Part shown: piece after piece, positions 10,951 through 24,900 of the stretch | How positions within the stretch are numbered: the stretch's first letter is position 1 | Layout: the number at the start of each line of letters is the position of its first letter | Source: Echiichthys vipera | Taxonomy: Eukaryota; Chordata; Actinopteri; Perciformes; Trachinidae | Length of the DNA: 64,000 nt | Assembly (NCBI GenBank): GCA_963691815.1 | Contig: OY829657.1 | Location: 3,540,033-3,604,032 of the forward strand | Direction of reading: 5' to 3' | Position numbers and translations under genes: made by a program | Notes under the pieces: generated by a model | The model's database searches: none | What the model was told of the DNA's origin: nothing | Seen by the model: only the letters and a program-made list of their open reading frames with translations

Positions 10951-13900
10951 GTGGTGCTACACTGTGGTTACTTAAATATGACTGAAGCCTCTACACAGGT
11001 GCTCGGACGTGTGCTTCTACCTGCCTACTGGGGCAGTAACAGTAGGACTTCCTGTTGGTAACAGCCATCAGTTAGTAGAGCCGAGTTCAAATGCACACAA
11101 GCTCTGGTGAAGAGTAGCCCATTATCTGACTATCACATCCATATCTTTTATATCTGTATCTATGCATATTGATGATATCCTTACATCTATGCAAAAGGAG
11201 TGATGGAAGCCTGTCATGTAAAGTTTGTGTCCAACAAATGAAAGTTATCTGACAGAAACAGATCTGATAACATCCAGCATCCACGTCCGCCTACTCTCAG
11301 CTGAGCTAAGCGTTCCTTTATCCCCCATCACACCCCACACACACACACACACACACGCAAAACTCAATCTTTTTGTTTGACTTTTGAAAGTGCTAAAGGC
11401 GGAGAAAACAATTGATTGCTCATTCTGAAATTTGCATTTAAAAAAATCAACCAATTTGTGTTTCTGACAAAATGGATCAGCAGAGACCAATTATTTTTAG
11501 ACGTCATCAGAAGAGAAAATGACACCACAGGATTGTTGTTTAGTAACTTCATGGCTGGATTTTAAGACAATGGGTCCCTGGGCACAGCCATGTACGTATT
11601 TTTACATGTATTTTTCTCATTTCCTGAAGCCCTTGGTGACATGTGAAACTGTCAAAAGTTGCGGGAGCAAGACTAAACGTGCGTCTACTCCATCCCAGCC
11701 AAACGGTGTTCAGCAGATTAGTCATTTATAATAACCACTTTTGAAGTCTCTGCTAACAATTTGGCTCATGAGTGAGACTCAGCGACTTAGTGTGGGGCGA
11801 CTGCGGCTCAGTGGTAGAGCGGGTCGTCCTCCATTCGAGAGATTGGCGGTGTGATCCCCATCTCACCTGGTCCACATGTTGAAGTGTCCTCGGGCAAGAC
11901 ACTGAACCCCGAATTGCTCCCCGTTCACAAGTGTGTGTGTGAGAAAGGCGCTTTATAAGTACAAGTCCATTTACCCTTTACTCAGCGACCAGACAAGAAT
12001 AGGACTTAACATATTAAAGAGAAGAGGATCCATTAGTAACGGCCTGACTCCGCCTGTCCTGGATTATAGATGTAACTCATCCATATAACTCTGACATGAA
12101 GTGAACCAAAATAAAACAAAGGTCTCAATCAAGGTTTCAAAACGGCACAAACTTCAATGACACTCTCAACATCACATCTCAATCATGCTTTCGGTATCAA
12201 AGCCTCGCCTCGCCATCAAGGAGAGAAAGGGAGAAGAGGAACTTTTAATACCTAATGGACATACAGCGTTTTGTGCATGACGATAAAACATCCGACTGCC
12301 TTCTGGTGTTTTCATTCCTAACGATCTTCCAATGGGAGCTTCAGTGACAGCGGTGATAATATTCAGACAGTAATATTTTCCTTTTGCACCAGCAGCGGTG
12401 ACGGTGTGTTACAGCATGTCGTTTAAAAAAAAACATCTACAGAACGTTTTGTTTGGATGATGCGAATGGATCTCCATCAGTCAACACGGTGACAGTTGAT
12501 GCTGAGGCGAAAGTAAAGGCACGTTGGCCTCCATGACAAAACAGAGCAATAAAAGACGACAAAACAGACACAAGTAGCAATGATGAACACGTTACACCGC
12601 ATGTGATGTCACATACCACAGGGTATTGTGGGTAGTGGAGTCCTTATTACCACAAAACAAAGAAAACAAATGGAAAGAGTTTCATTAAATCTCAACTTAG
12701 ACATTTAATTCACTGGTCGACCGACACAATTCTTGAGAAAGTAAACTTTTTTTGTTAGAAATTGTAATTTTATGAAATGACGCTAATGTCAAAAGAGTAA
12801 TGGGATGGGTGGGTATTAACGTTTGCGTGACACCTCTTTGAAAAGTGGTGTGATGTGGCTGAGCAGCAACCCTCTGGACCAACGATTCTCTACCTCTGCC
12901 AAAGAGGTAACGTTTTGGGCTCGGTCTGTCTCTTTATCCGTCAGCAGGATGACGGACTTACTGCTGGTCCGAGTTGAATGAAACTGGATGGAAACCATAC
13001 ATTTTGGCGTCCACATCACCGTGTGGATACATAAATCATTCTCATCCTCTTCGGCTTTCATTCACATTGCAAAACAGGGCGTGCTGCATTCACGTGGTGT
13101 CCGAAATATCAGAAAAAAAGAGTTCCTGACTGGGAAAATTCACACTGCGTTAACGGTGCGGGCCGTGCCTTTGCGGAGGTCCGCACTCCCCAAGTACACT
13201 TGTCTGTGTTTTTAGAAACAAAGTTCAGAGTCCATTCAAAATCAAACGTCTATTGCAGCTGTTTTCTGCTGCAGACCCTCAGTTATTAAACAGATGGATG
13301 AATAGAAACATAGTGACCACTGCTGACAGTGGTAAATACCTTAGGCACATTGTCATAATACTTGCTTTTGATTGTATGTGTGGCCCACAAACATCCCACT
13401 ATACCTTAAACCGTACACACGTCGTGAGTTAGAATACAGGAAACCTCAAGGGTCAGCGTTCGGAAAAGTATTGTGCTAGTTCTTGGAGTTACCTGCTGCT
13501 CATCCAGATCCTTCCAGTGCCTTTTTATCAAATTAGGGAACAAAGAAACAAAAAGAGCAGTGAAGATGTTGGCACAAGAAGGAAAGAGGGCAGGAATGCA
13601 TGGAGGAAACGCATACAGGGAGCAGATATCTCTTTGTAATTATGATCATTAGAATAGACCGGCTGCACAAGTGCACATTTCTGCTAGAGGGGGAAACACG
13701 CTCTGGCTTGTTTGCATTTCTTTGAACCAATCACAAGCCCCGGACGCAGCGTTGGTGCCCTTGTAAAAACAGATAACAGAAGGAGAGGAGAACATCGCGT
13801 GAGAGAGAGGTGCCGGCTGACGGGCTTTATACCCACACTGTACGTCCGGTAACCCGTTCCTCCAGAGGGACAAAGTGAAGCCGTATGAGGGACGTGGGAG

Positions 13901-14781
13901 GTTAAAGGGAGGAGAATAAGGCCACGCATGATGAGGAATATAAAAGGAATAAACATAATATCAGATAACTAGAGAATAATAAAAACATAAGATGAGAGGC
14001 ACTCTTACACTTTTAAGGACCTATTCTGTCAGATACCAGTCAATGTCTTCCACCTCCAACGAATGTGATTCATTAAACTACATATTTAATGTTTTAACAT
14101 TTACCAAAACTGCACTGGACGACTGTGGGACGCTCACTTGAACCCAGTGAAGTTTTGTGCAGCTATGCATGAACACGCTGCGCTGTCCAATTACAAAAAA
14201 ATGCTCAAAATGTCCTTGTTTTAGATTTTGGTGAAATTAAAAAAGCAACCCTTAATTCCAAGCGTCCGTCTTTGAAACTCACACTGTACGAGTGAACGCT
14301 CATTGAAACCCCTTAGTGGACAGATCTGACAGCGCCCGATGTGGATGTAAAACCTTCGTCATCTACGTCAGCTCCGACTGTTCTCACATGCACATTGCTG
14401 CTCACACCAGTCGGATATGGCAGAAGTCTGTGTATGAAAGGAAAAGTTGACTGAAAGCTGACCGGCACTGACCATTACTGATGGTCTGCTGTGACACTCT
14501 TTTGCTGGATGTTTGTAAACTCATGTGCGTTCACGTGGGGAGGGGACGGCCACTGAGGTAACTAAATACACTGATCTCACACTTTCTTTAAATGTGTCTC
14601 TCTTTGCGACAAAGTGTCCTTTCGTCGTGTCTTTGTTCTGTCTCCCCGTGTCTGTTAGCCTCCGTCCGAATGACCGATGGGCGTACGTACGGCTGGAGTT
14701 CACCGTGAACCGTTCGGCATCGGAGGAGGTTTCTGTTGCGGAGAACATCGTGAGCGAGGTGTGAATAAGCAGAGCTCCGTG
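10951..14781. other. Intergenic DNA between beta-tubulin and zmym4 (convergent 3' ends)
   Basis: No convincing exon on either strand. It holds a (CA)n tract near 11337-11356, the SINE listed separately, and a diverged repeat-like stretch near 12880-13030 (GCAGGATGACGGACTTACTG, then ATGAAACTGGATGG). The part nearest 14781 should be the zmym4 3' UTR; no AATAAA could be fixed confidently. Confidence 0.4.
11794..11980 (+). repeat. tRNA-derived SINE
   Basis: The head resembles a tRNA: an A-box-like GGCTCAGTGGTAGAGCGGG and a B-box-like GGCGGTGTGATCCCC. The body contains CTCGGGCAAGACACTGAACC and ends in a CGCTTTATAAGTAC-type tail. This is the usual structure of a widespread fish SINE. A related tail in inverse orientation seems present at about 27215-27420. 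It is not a functional tRNA gene because the cloverleaf is lost. Confidence 0.65.
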
Positions 14782-16295
14782 TCACTGTAAACTGTTGTCG
14801 CCGACGGTGGCTGCGGACTGATGTGGCGCAGGTTCATGTTCCTGGTGAACCTCTTTGACCGCCAAGATGCGTGTGAGCATGCTCTGTAGAGTGGTGCCCT
14901 CCAATGGTTGAGAGGTGTACCAGTGGGGACTGTTGAGATGAGAAAAGCAAAATGTGACAAGGTAATGTTTTCACTCTCATTTAGGGCCGCAAGATTCTTT
15001 TCATTGTGCTTTCATCTGCGGATTATTTTATAATTGTCCGGTTTATAAAATGTCCCAGTTTCTCAAAGTCCAAAGTGATGCATTTAAGTCTTTTGTCACC
15101 CAAAGATATTCAGTTTAATGTGATATAAAAGAGGGAAAGCAGGAACTCTCCGTATCTGAGGGGCTGAAAAAAGCACTTTGACAGTTTTTTGCATGAAAAT
15201 TGATTTTAAAATGATTCGTTAATCATCAGAACAGCGATTCTATTCCTTTTGATTTGACTGATGGTTACAGCTCTACCTTCACTGAAAGCTGATTCCTGTA
15301 GATTACCTAAAATCGAACCCCATTTCATTTGGTGAATCTAGAACATGGGTGTCAAAGTCAAGGCCCGCGGGCCAGATTCGGCCCGCCAATGAATGATCTT
15401 GGCCCCCGGGATGATATTTGATTTGTATTAGAACCGGCCCGCACGCCACAGCCGCCTTCTAGTGTCTTTCACTCACCAAAACTACATTACCCACAATGCA
15501 ACGGTAGCACGCAAACTCACTGCAGCGCCGCAAGTGGGCCGGCTTCAATATTCTTAAGCATTCAGGGCAGATGTCAACGTTCACCCCCCCCCCCCCCCCC
15601 AATAACAGCTAAACGGAAGGTGGATGATGAGAACAGGGTGTTTGAAGCTTGGTGGGAGGCAGAGCACATGTTCAAACAGCTGTGTGTCTTTATCTTGATT
15701 TTAAGGAACACATTTTATTTTTGAAGGTCATTTTCTTTTTTGCCGTTTGCCTGTTGAAAGTGTTTTCCTTGAAATAACTAAAGTCATAATAAAATATTGA
15801 TTTATTCATTTAATGTACAGGACACGTTTGTTTTTGTCTGTGAGCCTGTTGAAAAATGTTTTCACCTGAAATCACTGCTGGAGCCGTACAAAAATATTGG
15901 ATTATTTATTTAATTATTATATATAATACGGTACACTGTGTTAGGTCTTGATTCAATAGGTTATATGCAATCATTTTAATATGTTTTAATAAACATTGAA
16001 CCAGTTCGGCCCTCGGCTTGGAGCAAATTTGTTTTTTTGGCCCTCTGATGTGTTTGACTTTGACATCCCTGCTCTAGAATATGTCAGAAAGCCTGGTGAT
16101 AAGGGACACGTTCATCACCGGGTTTCGTTAATGTTGGAGGACTGACTAACCTGTGAGTGTGCACGTTCTTCTCAGGCTGCAGGAAAAACAGGTCCCGCCT
16201 GCTCTGCACCGACGGAGGGCTGTCAGAGAGCAAGAGGGCAGAGAAGAGGGGGAGTTCAGGTTTATTAGTTGGTTCATATACAGTAGGTACCTGCA

Positions 16296-16345
<50 letters not shown>

Positions 16346-18202
16346 TCACCATCTAGAGAGGTAGAATTCGTAGAGTCTGACAGGACATTGTAGTGGGTTG
16401 CCGACATTTTCAAACATCTCTAGGTCTCCCTCTTCCTCTCCCTGCCTTTTTCTGAGTCGCTCTAAAACAATAAAAAAAATACCAGAACTCAGTTATTCAC
16501 TAATCCCAAACACATTATAAGTCATGAATCTGGTTTCAATGTGTATAAAAACATTTTATGGTTGCATAGACAAACTACAATCATTACTGCTTTAATTTAA
16601 AAAGAAGTATTATCCAAGACCACCCACCTGTGTGGGCCGTGGCAGCGCTGCTTCTCTGGTGGCGGAGGTAGTGGACTTTGCCGGCTCGGTGGCAGGGTTT
16701 GGAGTGTCGGGTGAAGTTGGTAAAGGAGAGGCTTTGGTGCTGCGCCAGCGTGGTGAAGCGGAAGTTCTTGGCGCAGAAGAAAAGCAGCGTGTTTAGCAAC
16801 ACTATGGGGGAGTAGGCGCCGAGCTGCTTACACTCCCACAGGTAGGACTCCACAACACGGGAGGAAACAGTTCCCCCTTGAGGAGGAAAGAGGAAGCAGG
16901 AGACCAGCTGAGTGACTCAGAGTGACCATACGTGCACCTGTTCAGGGTGCTTCCACGACCATGCTACACATCCTAAACAGCTAAATCCACTAGTAAGTTA
17001 CATTTCACTGGGGTTTACTGTAACTTACTGTAACTTACTTCAGTACGAAATGCTGCTATACTACACTGTCACTTTATATCACCACTACATCACTTATTTG
17101 TGGTACTGTAACTTACTGCTGATACACTTACTGTGCTTTAGGACATGCTGCTACATTTCACTGTGGTTTACTGTAACTTACTTCAGTACGAAATGCTGCT
17201 ACACTCCACTGTGCCATACTGTCACTTAGTTCTGTAGGAAATGCTGCTACATTTTTAACATTTTTAACACTTATAACTTATCGCTCCTTATCACTTATTT
17301 AGTTTGTACTTATTTTATTTCAATCTGCTCCTAAACTGAACAGTGCGTATTGTTGTATATTGTATAAACCTACGCTTAACCACGATGTCTGTTGCACTCT
17401 GTCACACTTGGTTCATTGCTTGATTTATCTGATTTTAGCTTAATTTTGATTCGATTTATGTTTATGCTTATTGTTACTCTGATCCTTTTCCACCTTTGTA
17501 TTGAAACTGTTGCAAAATAATTTCCCGCGGGATAAATAAATAAAGCTTCTTGAATCTTGAATCATCAGCGGCACCCTGCTGTTAGGTGTTAGGGCAGGTA
17601 ATGTACAGTGGGTTTCTCAGAGCTTTTTTGTTGTTGCTGAAAAAAGCTGCATGTTGCTGCTTCTATAAACAACGCTGATGGGAGCAATGAGACGGAACCA
17701 AAACAGTAAAGTTGCGCACCTGAAAACCTAAACAATGCCTGTAAAGGTGATAAAGCGCTGTGTATGTCTGAGGGGAACTGCAGAGTTGGGTGATTAAATT
17801 ACATGCACTCTTTTGACCCACTGTTAAGACGAAAATAATGATTAGTGCAGCGTTAAAATTGTAGGTAATCTGAATGCAGCACGGGAACGGCTCAGACAAA
17901 ACAAAAAACTTCTATATGGAGTTTATTACTTAATGAAATTGCAGGAAAAAAAGTATCAACATGGGGTTTAATTTCATGAGCATCTTGAGACTGTGACTTT
18001 ATGTGAGTGATCATACCAATAGGTAGTAGTTTAGGTCTCCAGAGGCACAGCATCCCACTGATCGTAGTAGCAAACTGACTGTAGAGCGCGTCATTAAAGA
18101 TGTTCTCTATGCGGCCCTTCATGAACAGATACTGTCCAAAGAGAGAGAGACCGGAAGAAGAAGTCAATAAGAAACAGAACAATCAAAATGGAAAGCAGTG
18201 AC

Positions 18203-18244
<42 letters not shown>

Positions 18245-18403
18245 CGCGTACCTGCTGTATCCCCAGACAGAGGTAGAAGATGCTGTCTGGGCTGTAGGTC
18301 TCTCCATTGGGCCGTCTCACCTCTTTGATGAAGCAAGACAGAGCAAAGCTGAGCTCAGCAGCGTCGCACTGAAGGATGTCTTCTTTGATATCCACTACGT
18401 TGG
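14782..18403 (-). CDS. zmym4: zmym4 exons 25-30: Crypton-like C-terminal domain and stop
   Basis: Exon 25 contains EVRRPNGETYSPDSIFYLCL, exon 26 KGRIENIFND, and exon 27 LWECKQLGAYSPIVLLNTLL. Exon 28 has CPVRLYEFYLS, exon 29 RRDLFFLQPEK, and exon 30 SPHWYTSQPLEGTTLQSMLT, ending with TGA at 14784-14782. This is the conserved C-terminal block (DUF3504) of ZMYM2/3/4, KIAA1958 and QRICH1, which published work derives from Crypton tyrosine recombinases. On the transcript strand, introns 25 and 28 begin with (CA)n almost directly after the donor. Confidence 0.88.
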
Positions 18404-21400
18404 CTACAGGGGAAGAGACCACAAAACACAACTAGTGTAGAATAAAACAGAACCAATACAGTAGAATCAATCAATGGACCAGAGGAAGAGATATCCTAAA
18501 ATAAAACTGGAGTACAAAAAGAACTGAGGCTCACGTTTGGGCAATCCTTTGTTTCGTTGTTGGACCCAGCTCCGCCAGGCTTTCACCCCGTACAGGTGGT
18601 TCAGTTTGGCCGGGGCCGGAGCCACGGCTGCACTGCAATTCGACGGAGCAGTTCGCCTTCGACCCTGGATGGATGGAAATGCATTGAATAGTGTGGGAAA
18701 TTGTTGAAACGACTGAAAGGTTGTGTACGTTAAGAGAGAAACCCTTTTGGGTCTATAAATAGAAGCATATAATATTTAAGAAAGTCGTAACGTCCGAGGA
18801 CAGGGAGCTGTTAAAAAAAAGGTTTCATACGGCTAAAGAATCAGAACAGCGAGCGAGGAAACATGTCTGCCTACAAACCTACAGTTGGTTTAAGGATTTA
18901 AACCAGAGGCTGATCAAATGAATGAATGAAAGAGTGCTTATGCAGCAGGGTCATACCCGTCTCCGGGTGGAGGAGAAAGGATCTCTGGGTCTCTTCACTC
19001 CTCGCTTCGCAGCACGAGTCTTCTGAGCCATGGGTTCTGTGAAAAAAACACAAAAGTTGTAGCGACTACACGCCATTCAATTTTTTCACTGCAAGTTACA
19101 GGATGTCTCACCAAACGGGACATCAGCCTCCAAGTCCATCAGCGGAGAGGAGGGAGGCTGATACTCAGCACTGGTGGTAGGTGGGTCGATAGGTGGGGCG
19201 ATAGGTGGGTCGGTAGGTGGGTCGCTTGTCGTCGTGGTCCCCTCTGGCTCAGCATCAAGTGGGGGATCAGCTGACTCTGGGCTCTTCTCCAAACTTACAG
19301 CGAGCGGCAGGTCGGCTTGCACCGCTTTTTGAGTCTCCTCCTCTTCACAGATTACGGGAGGAACCACCTCAGACTTCGTGTCTTCACTATAAGAACAACT
19401 CTGTTCTGTAGCTGACACAAAAGTTAACATCAATGAGGTGAAACTTGGGTATTTAAGCTTTTGATATTTGAGTATTTTGATTGATCTATGTAGCAAACAT
19501 ACTTCAAGCTTTACAGGACATACAACTCAGGGAAATAAAGTGCCGTCACCTGCAGCGGAAACAGGCACATCTTCCTCTTTTTCTCCCGTAACAACCAAAG
19601 GCTCTGACTGGACTTCTGCATCTTTCATGTCCTTCTTCTGTGGCGGTACTACCATGGGTACTGGAACCTGTAAGACAACAGGAGAAATAGGTAAATAGTC
19701 AGAGCACATGGAGCAAACTAAATTCTACATTCATAGAATTAGTAACGTAATGACACGTACGGGCACGGGCATAGCCATTGGCACAGGTGTGTGCTGGGAG
19801 TACATGTTCATAGGCACTGGAATGAAGACCGGCACTGGGACTGGCACCATCACCCACCTCACTTTGCCCTCTCCTGTGGAGGAGCTAGCTGAGAGCACAG
19901 ACAGAATTAGAGGAGGACATGAGAGGAGGAGAGATCATGAAGGTGAGGCAGAGAGAGAGAGAGAGAGAGATAAGATAAGATAGAGGAAGAATTAAAAATA
20001 TTAAGCTGCAAATTAATTTGAAAAGTAGAAAATGTCCGATTAGACACATGAACATCATCTCGTCTTACAAAATGAAATAAAAGAGTAAAAGAGGAAAATG
20101 AATTTGTGACAACAGTTCGTTAAATATACTTATTTTATTGAATCAAACGTACATTACTAAATACAGTCAGAGCTGCATTATTCTACAGTACAATGCAGAA
20201 ATAACAGCATGTAAACAAAAATATGGATAAATGGATCAGAAATGCACTGTTGGAATGGAAAGATGGACAAGAATTGGCCGAACAAAACACATTTTGAAAA
20301 GATATACACCTTATATCTCCCATCATCATCACGCTGTGTAAGTCATTTTAGCACACCATGAATATGAAACCACGCTGAGAGGTGTTTAACACATTTAGAC
20401 CTTGCAGCGCTCTACTGATGTCTAATAAGAGATAAGATAATCCTTTATTAGTCGGACAGTGGGGGGATTTGCAGTATTTACAGTGTTACAGCAGCAAAGT
20501 GTAGTATATTAAATGAGTGTAGTGTTGCTAAAATGTTACACGTAGAACCTTTGTGTCGTAGCAGTTTCTATTTCACAGCTGTAGCACTCAACTCAATCTA
20601 TGCAAAGGCTTGTGCTTTCAGATGCGTTAACGGTTTCCTTTTGAAAGCATCTTTTTGTTTGGGGAACACATGACCTCAGACATGAAAGGTTCTACTATTA
20701 CGGTCTAAAGATCTGCTGACATATGCAGAAAATCAAGGGGTTGTTTACAGTCCTGAGGCAAGCGGAAGAAAACACTTTTACTTATTGGAGATAAAGAAAC
20801 CCAGCAGAAATCTACTCCCAGATTCACTCGATCATTAGTCTGAAAGAATTGTTTTTTATTATCTATATTTAATTGTTTGGGCAGGTCCAATTTGAGAAAT
20901 ATATAAAAACACACCAAAAAAAATGTATTCACAAAGGAAATTTATTAACAGATTCATTTGCATTTAACGCAACCGTCATTTCCAGGTGTTGACAATACTC
21001 TTCAACAAACAAACAAACAAACAAAAAAGCAGGAATGCGACATGATTTCACAATCTGATGCACGTCAGGGTTTATAAAAACAAGGAGAAGTGACAAAAAC
21101 GTACAAAGGGGTAGTAGGTTGTTGGCAAAAGAAGTAAAACTACTCATGAGAGATGGAATATCGCACTGGAACCAACTCAAATGTCAACATGATCGGATCA
21201 GTAGTGAGGTACAGCAACAGATTTAACTTTGAAACATACATCACACATTCAAAACAAAACAACTGAAGCCTTTTTTATGTTAGATAGCTGCGTCTTAAGG
21301 TATAGGTAGGACCTAGCATCACCTCCTAGTTTGGTCAACTGGTCCTCAGTGCAGTGAGCGTGAACCCAAACTAAATAACCTCCCACTAAGATCCTCCATT

Positions 21401-21903
21401 GGGAAAATCCCTTATTTCTACAAGACCTTGACTTCTCTTGTCATTTCCTGAAATCCCCTTCTAGTCCCCCTCCTTTAAAACACTCCAACCCAACCAGCAT
21501 CTTTAATTCCAGCTGGATTGTAATGAATCTTTACAAAAATGAAACGCTGCTTTACAAGAAATTCCAATAACAAATAATTATTAGATACTAATTCAGTTCG
21601 TGAGTGTTTGTTCAAAGTAAAAGCACAACTAGCAGCACAGTTACCTGTTGCATGGACCTGCATTCCCTTGTTAAGTACATTTGTTTTGCATTTGATTTAT
21701 GCATAAATTAGTTTGTGCTGTCGCTTGTGGGGTGTAAGCTAGGTCCGTGGTCTCTCCCCTTCATAAGAAACCTGTAAAGTTCCCCATAGACTGCAACTGT
21801 GCAAGCAGGTAGGCACATGTGACCTGAATAAATGTAAGGATGGGGTTACAGCCTGTGATGTAACGTGATCTCTCCTTACGGGACGTGGTGGTGAATACAT
21901 ACT

Positions 21904-21951
<48 letters not shown>

Positions 21952-24900
21952 CATATAGGAACCCAGCAGAAGTAAAGTAGCAGCACAGTTCATTTAAACA
22001 ACACAAAGAAATCAAGTGAATGAAACATTAGATTCACAAGTTGAAGACACTTGACAAATGTATCAGGATCAGCTTTAATGACACATGTCTTCTGGCACAC
22101 GTTAGTTAATGAGGTTAACACTTATTTTTAAACAAAACTAACATGTTACAGTACCGTGTTGTAGGTCAGTGAAGCCCTTATGGAAGTCTATCAACCTTGT
22201 GTAGACCACTTACAATACCCCCACACAAAATAAATAGCCTTTATGAGAAGAGGAGGAAACAGACAGCCATGAAATCTGTTCTGCATAAATACTGCGGCCT
22301 TTAGTTAAATAAACATTTACGGAACCACTGTAAACTAAAGGGCTTTCTGCCTTCGCCGTCAATAATATTTAAGATTTAACTTAAAAACAGACGAACATAA
22401 ATTAGTTCAGCTCCCTAAAGTAGTGTTTGTGTCGACACACACACACACACACAACGGGTCGACCTTGTAGTTGTGTCATCTCTGTCCGTGGTCAGGGTAG
22501 AAGACAACGTCTCATGTCAGCAGGTCAGGAGGCTGTGGAGAGAAACACTTGGGTGACAAACTCGACCCTCTTAGGAAGTCAGTTGAATTGACTTGAAGAA
22601 AAAGCACATGAATGTCAGTGCATTGATGTTTCTCTGACCATAATGGCATTAAAGGGATAGTTTGTGTGTTTTGAAGTGTAATTGTATGAGGTACTTATTC
22701 AAAGTCAGTGTATTACCCACCAATGGCACAGGAGTCCTGACACGGAAGCTAAGAAATGCACAGCTGTGGACAACAGCTAAATGTATTTTAGCAACTTAAA
22801 AAAAACCCAATATCAGTTTAAGTGTATATAATATTTAGAATGTTTTCACTGCTTTGCTGCTAAACATGGCTGTCTGATGGCAAAGACAGCCATTCAAGTT
22901 TACACGGGGGAAATGAAGCCGTTCTACGCTCTCGTCAGAGCCACCAGACTCTGACAAAACTGATCATTTTACCTTGCAGAACACAAGGTGCTGGTCTACC
23001 GCTGCCTCGCTCGGTTAGTTTGTTCATGTTATTATAGGACCTTGGTGTTTTAAAGGGTTAATTAAGAGTAACACAACTAAACTAACCAATAGCGGCAGTG
23101 GTAGAACTGAAATTCAGGTGTTCTGTGAGGTAAAATGACTGATTTTGCCAATGGAGTCTGGTGGCTTTGACACGAGCATAGATCACAGCTTCAAAACACA
23201 TTTAGCCGGTGTCCCTGTCCACAGGAATACATCGCATAGCTCCCAAGCCTGTCCTCCTGCCTGCTTCTGCAAACTGGGGCCATGCTGACGGCCATCTACT
23301 GCAGGTAACACATCAACTATGGATAAGTACTTCATACAACCCCACTTCAAAATATCTCAACTATGCTTTTAACATAGATGCAGTCATCGCAATTAACATA
23401 CAGTGCATACAAACTGGTGTTATTTTACATATAAAGTAGAACTGAATGTATGCATTTGTGTTATTCAGAAGGCTCACCTTGTGCTTCCAGTTCAGGAGCG
23501 GTTTTGTAGATCAGTCTTGTGTGGTAGAGTTCAAAACAGGGCACAGGACAGAGGCTGGGCTCTCCCGAACACGTCTTACAGTAAAACGACGTCTGCCTCC
23601 TCAGGATTCCACTCTTCTGCTCACAACGCTTCGTTTCACACGGCTCCTTCTCTTTCCTCTCCCTATCGTTCTCGTTGTGGGAGTTTAATCTCGTTGCCTC
23701 TTCTTTTGTTTTCCTCTCTGGCTCCTCCTCCATCTTCTGCTTCTTCTTCTCCTCCTGCTCTTCTTCCTCCACACTCCTCCTCTTGTATTGTGAGCAGACC
23801 TTGCAGTCAGAGTCAGTGTCCCTCTTGCCTAGGAAATGGCGTCCGGTGAGGCGCGTCGGCACGCCATTGCACGGCTGAGTTTCTCCCTGAGGTTTCGGAG
23901 ACGGCAGCGGAGACGTGGAGGCTTCTGCGGATGGCCGGTCAGGTTGAGAGGAGCTATCTAGCAGAGCTGGTGCAATTATTGAAACAGCTAGTTGTGAACA
24001 ATGAATTATTTAACGAACCAGAAAAATGAATGAAAATATATTAGATGGTCTGTAGAGTTGTGACAGGCACCGGGCACAGCCTGAAGGAAACTGGCTGCTT
24101 TTGTCAGTGTGACTAAAACCAGGTATTACAGTATTATTGCTAAAGCCTGTTGTGGAGATTAGCATTGACTGGTATATATAAATCAATTATGCTGGATTTA
24201 AAGTTTGCAATACAATTGAGTACCATTTGCTCGACCATTTTAATTTTCCGTGTGTTTTCTGCAGAACGTTATATTTGACTTGTCAGAAAAACCCAGTATA
24301 TCAACCGTCTGTCTTGTGTGGACTGTGAGAATAACAAAGCTCAAGCTAGCTCAGTATTATATTCCAGAAAAAAAGTGCCAAGTTAAAAGTTGTTTCTGCT
24401 TCGGCGACGACTCAACCTCCTAATTTGAATCTGGCTCATTCGATTTGTGTCACATGAACATATTAAAACGTGCCTCGTAGTGGAACCTTACTCTCCGCTA
24501 CCACGAGCTGTTCGGTTTAATCAGTAAACACAAGGAAATGTTTGGGAGCGATGTTGCCACCCACAAAGCAGGACTGAAGATTCAGCACCATCATGTGTTG
24601 GTGTTTGGAGAGAGCTGATACGGTCATGGTGAGAAAAACAGGGAGTACAAAAGCGTTTTAATCAAAATGGATTTAAAAAAAACGTAATGCTAGTTTGAGA
24701 CGTCTGCATGATGTGCTGCAAGTACACTTAGGGCGCACTCACACTGTCCTTCCGCACCGGGCCTAAACAGGTTTTTCGGGTCAAGCCTAGTGCGTTTGAC
24801 CAGTGTGAGTGCAACCGCTCCGCGCATAACTGCGGCCAGCTGGCCGTCCACGACCCGTCTGAGAGAGGTGGGCTTTTGTAGAGCGCGTTTGCACATGTAC

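Noticed and set aside
11796..11870. A functional tRNA gene
   Set aside because: It has A- and B-box-like sequence but cannot form a cloverleaf and continues into a SINE body.
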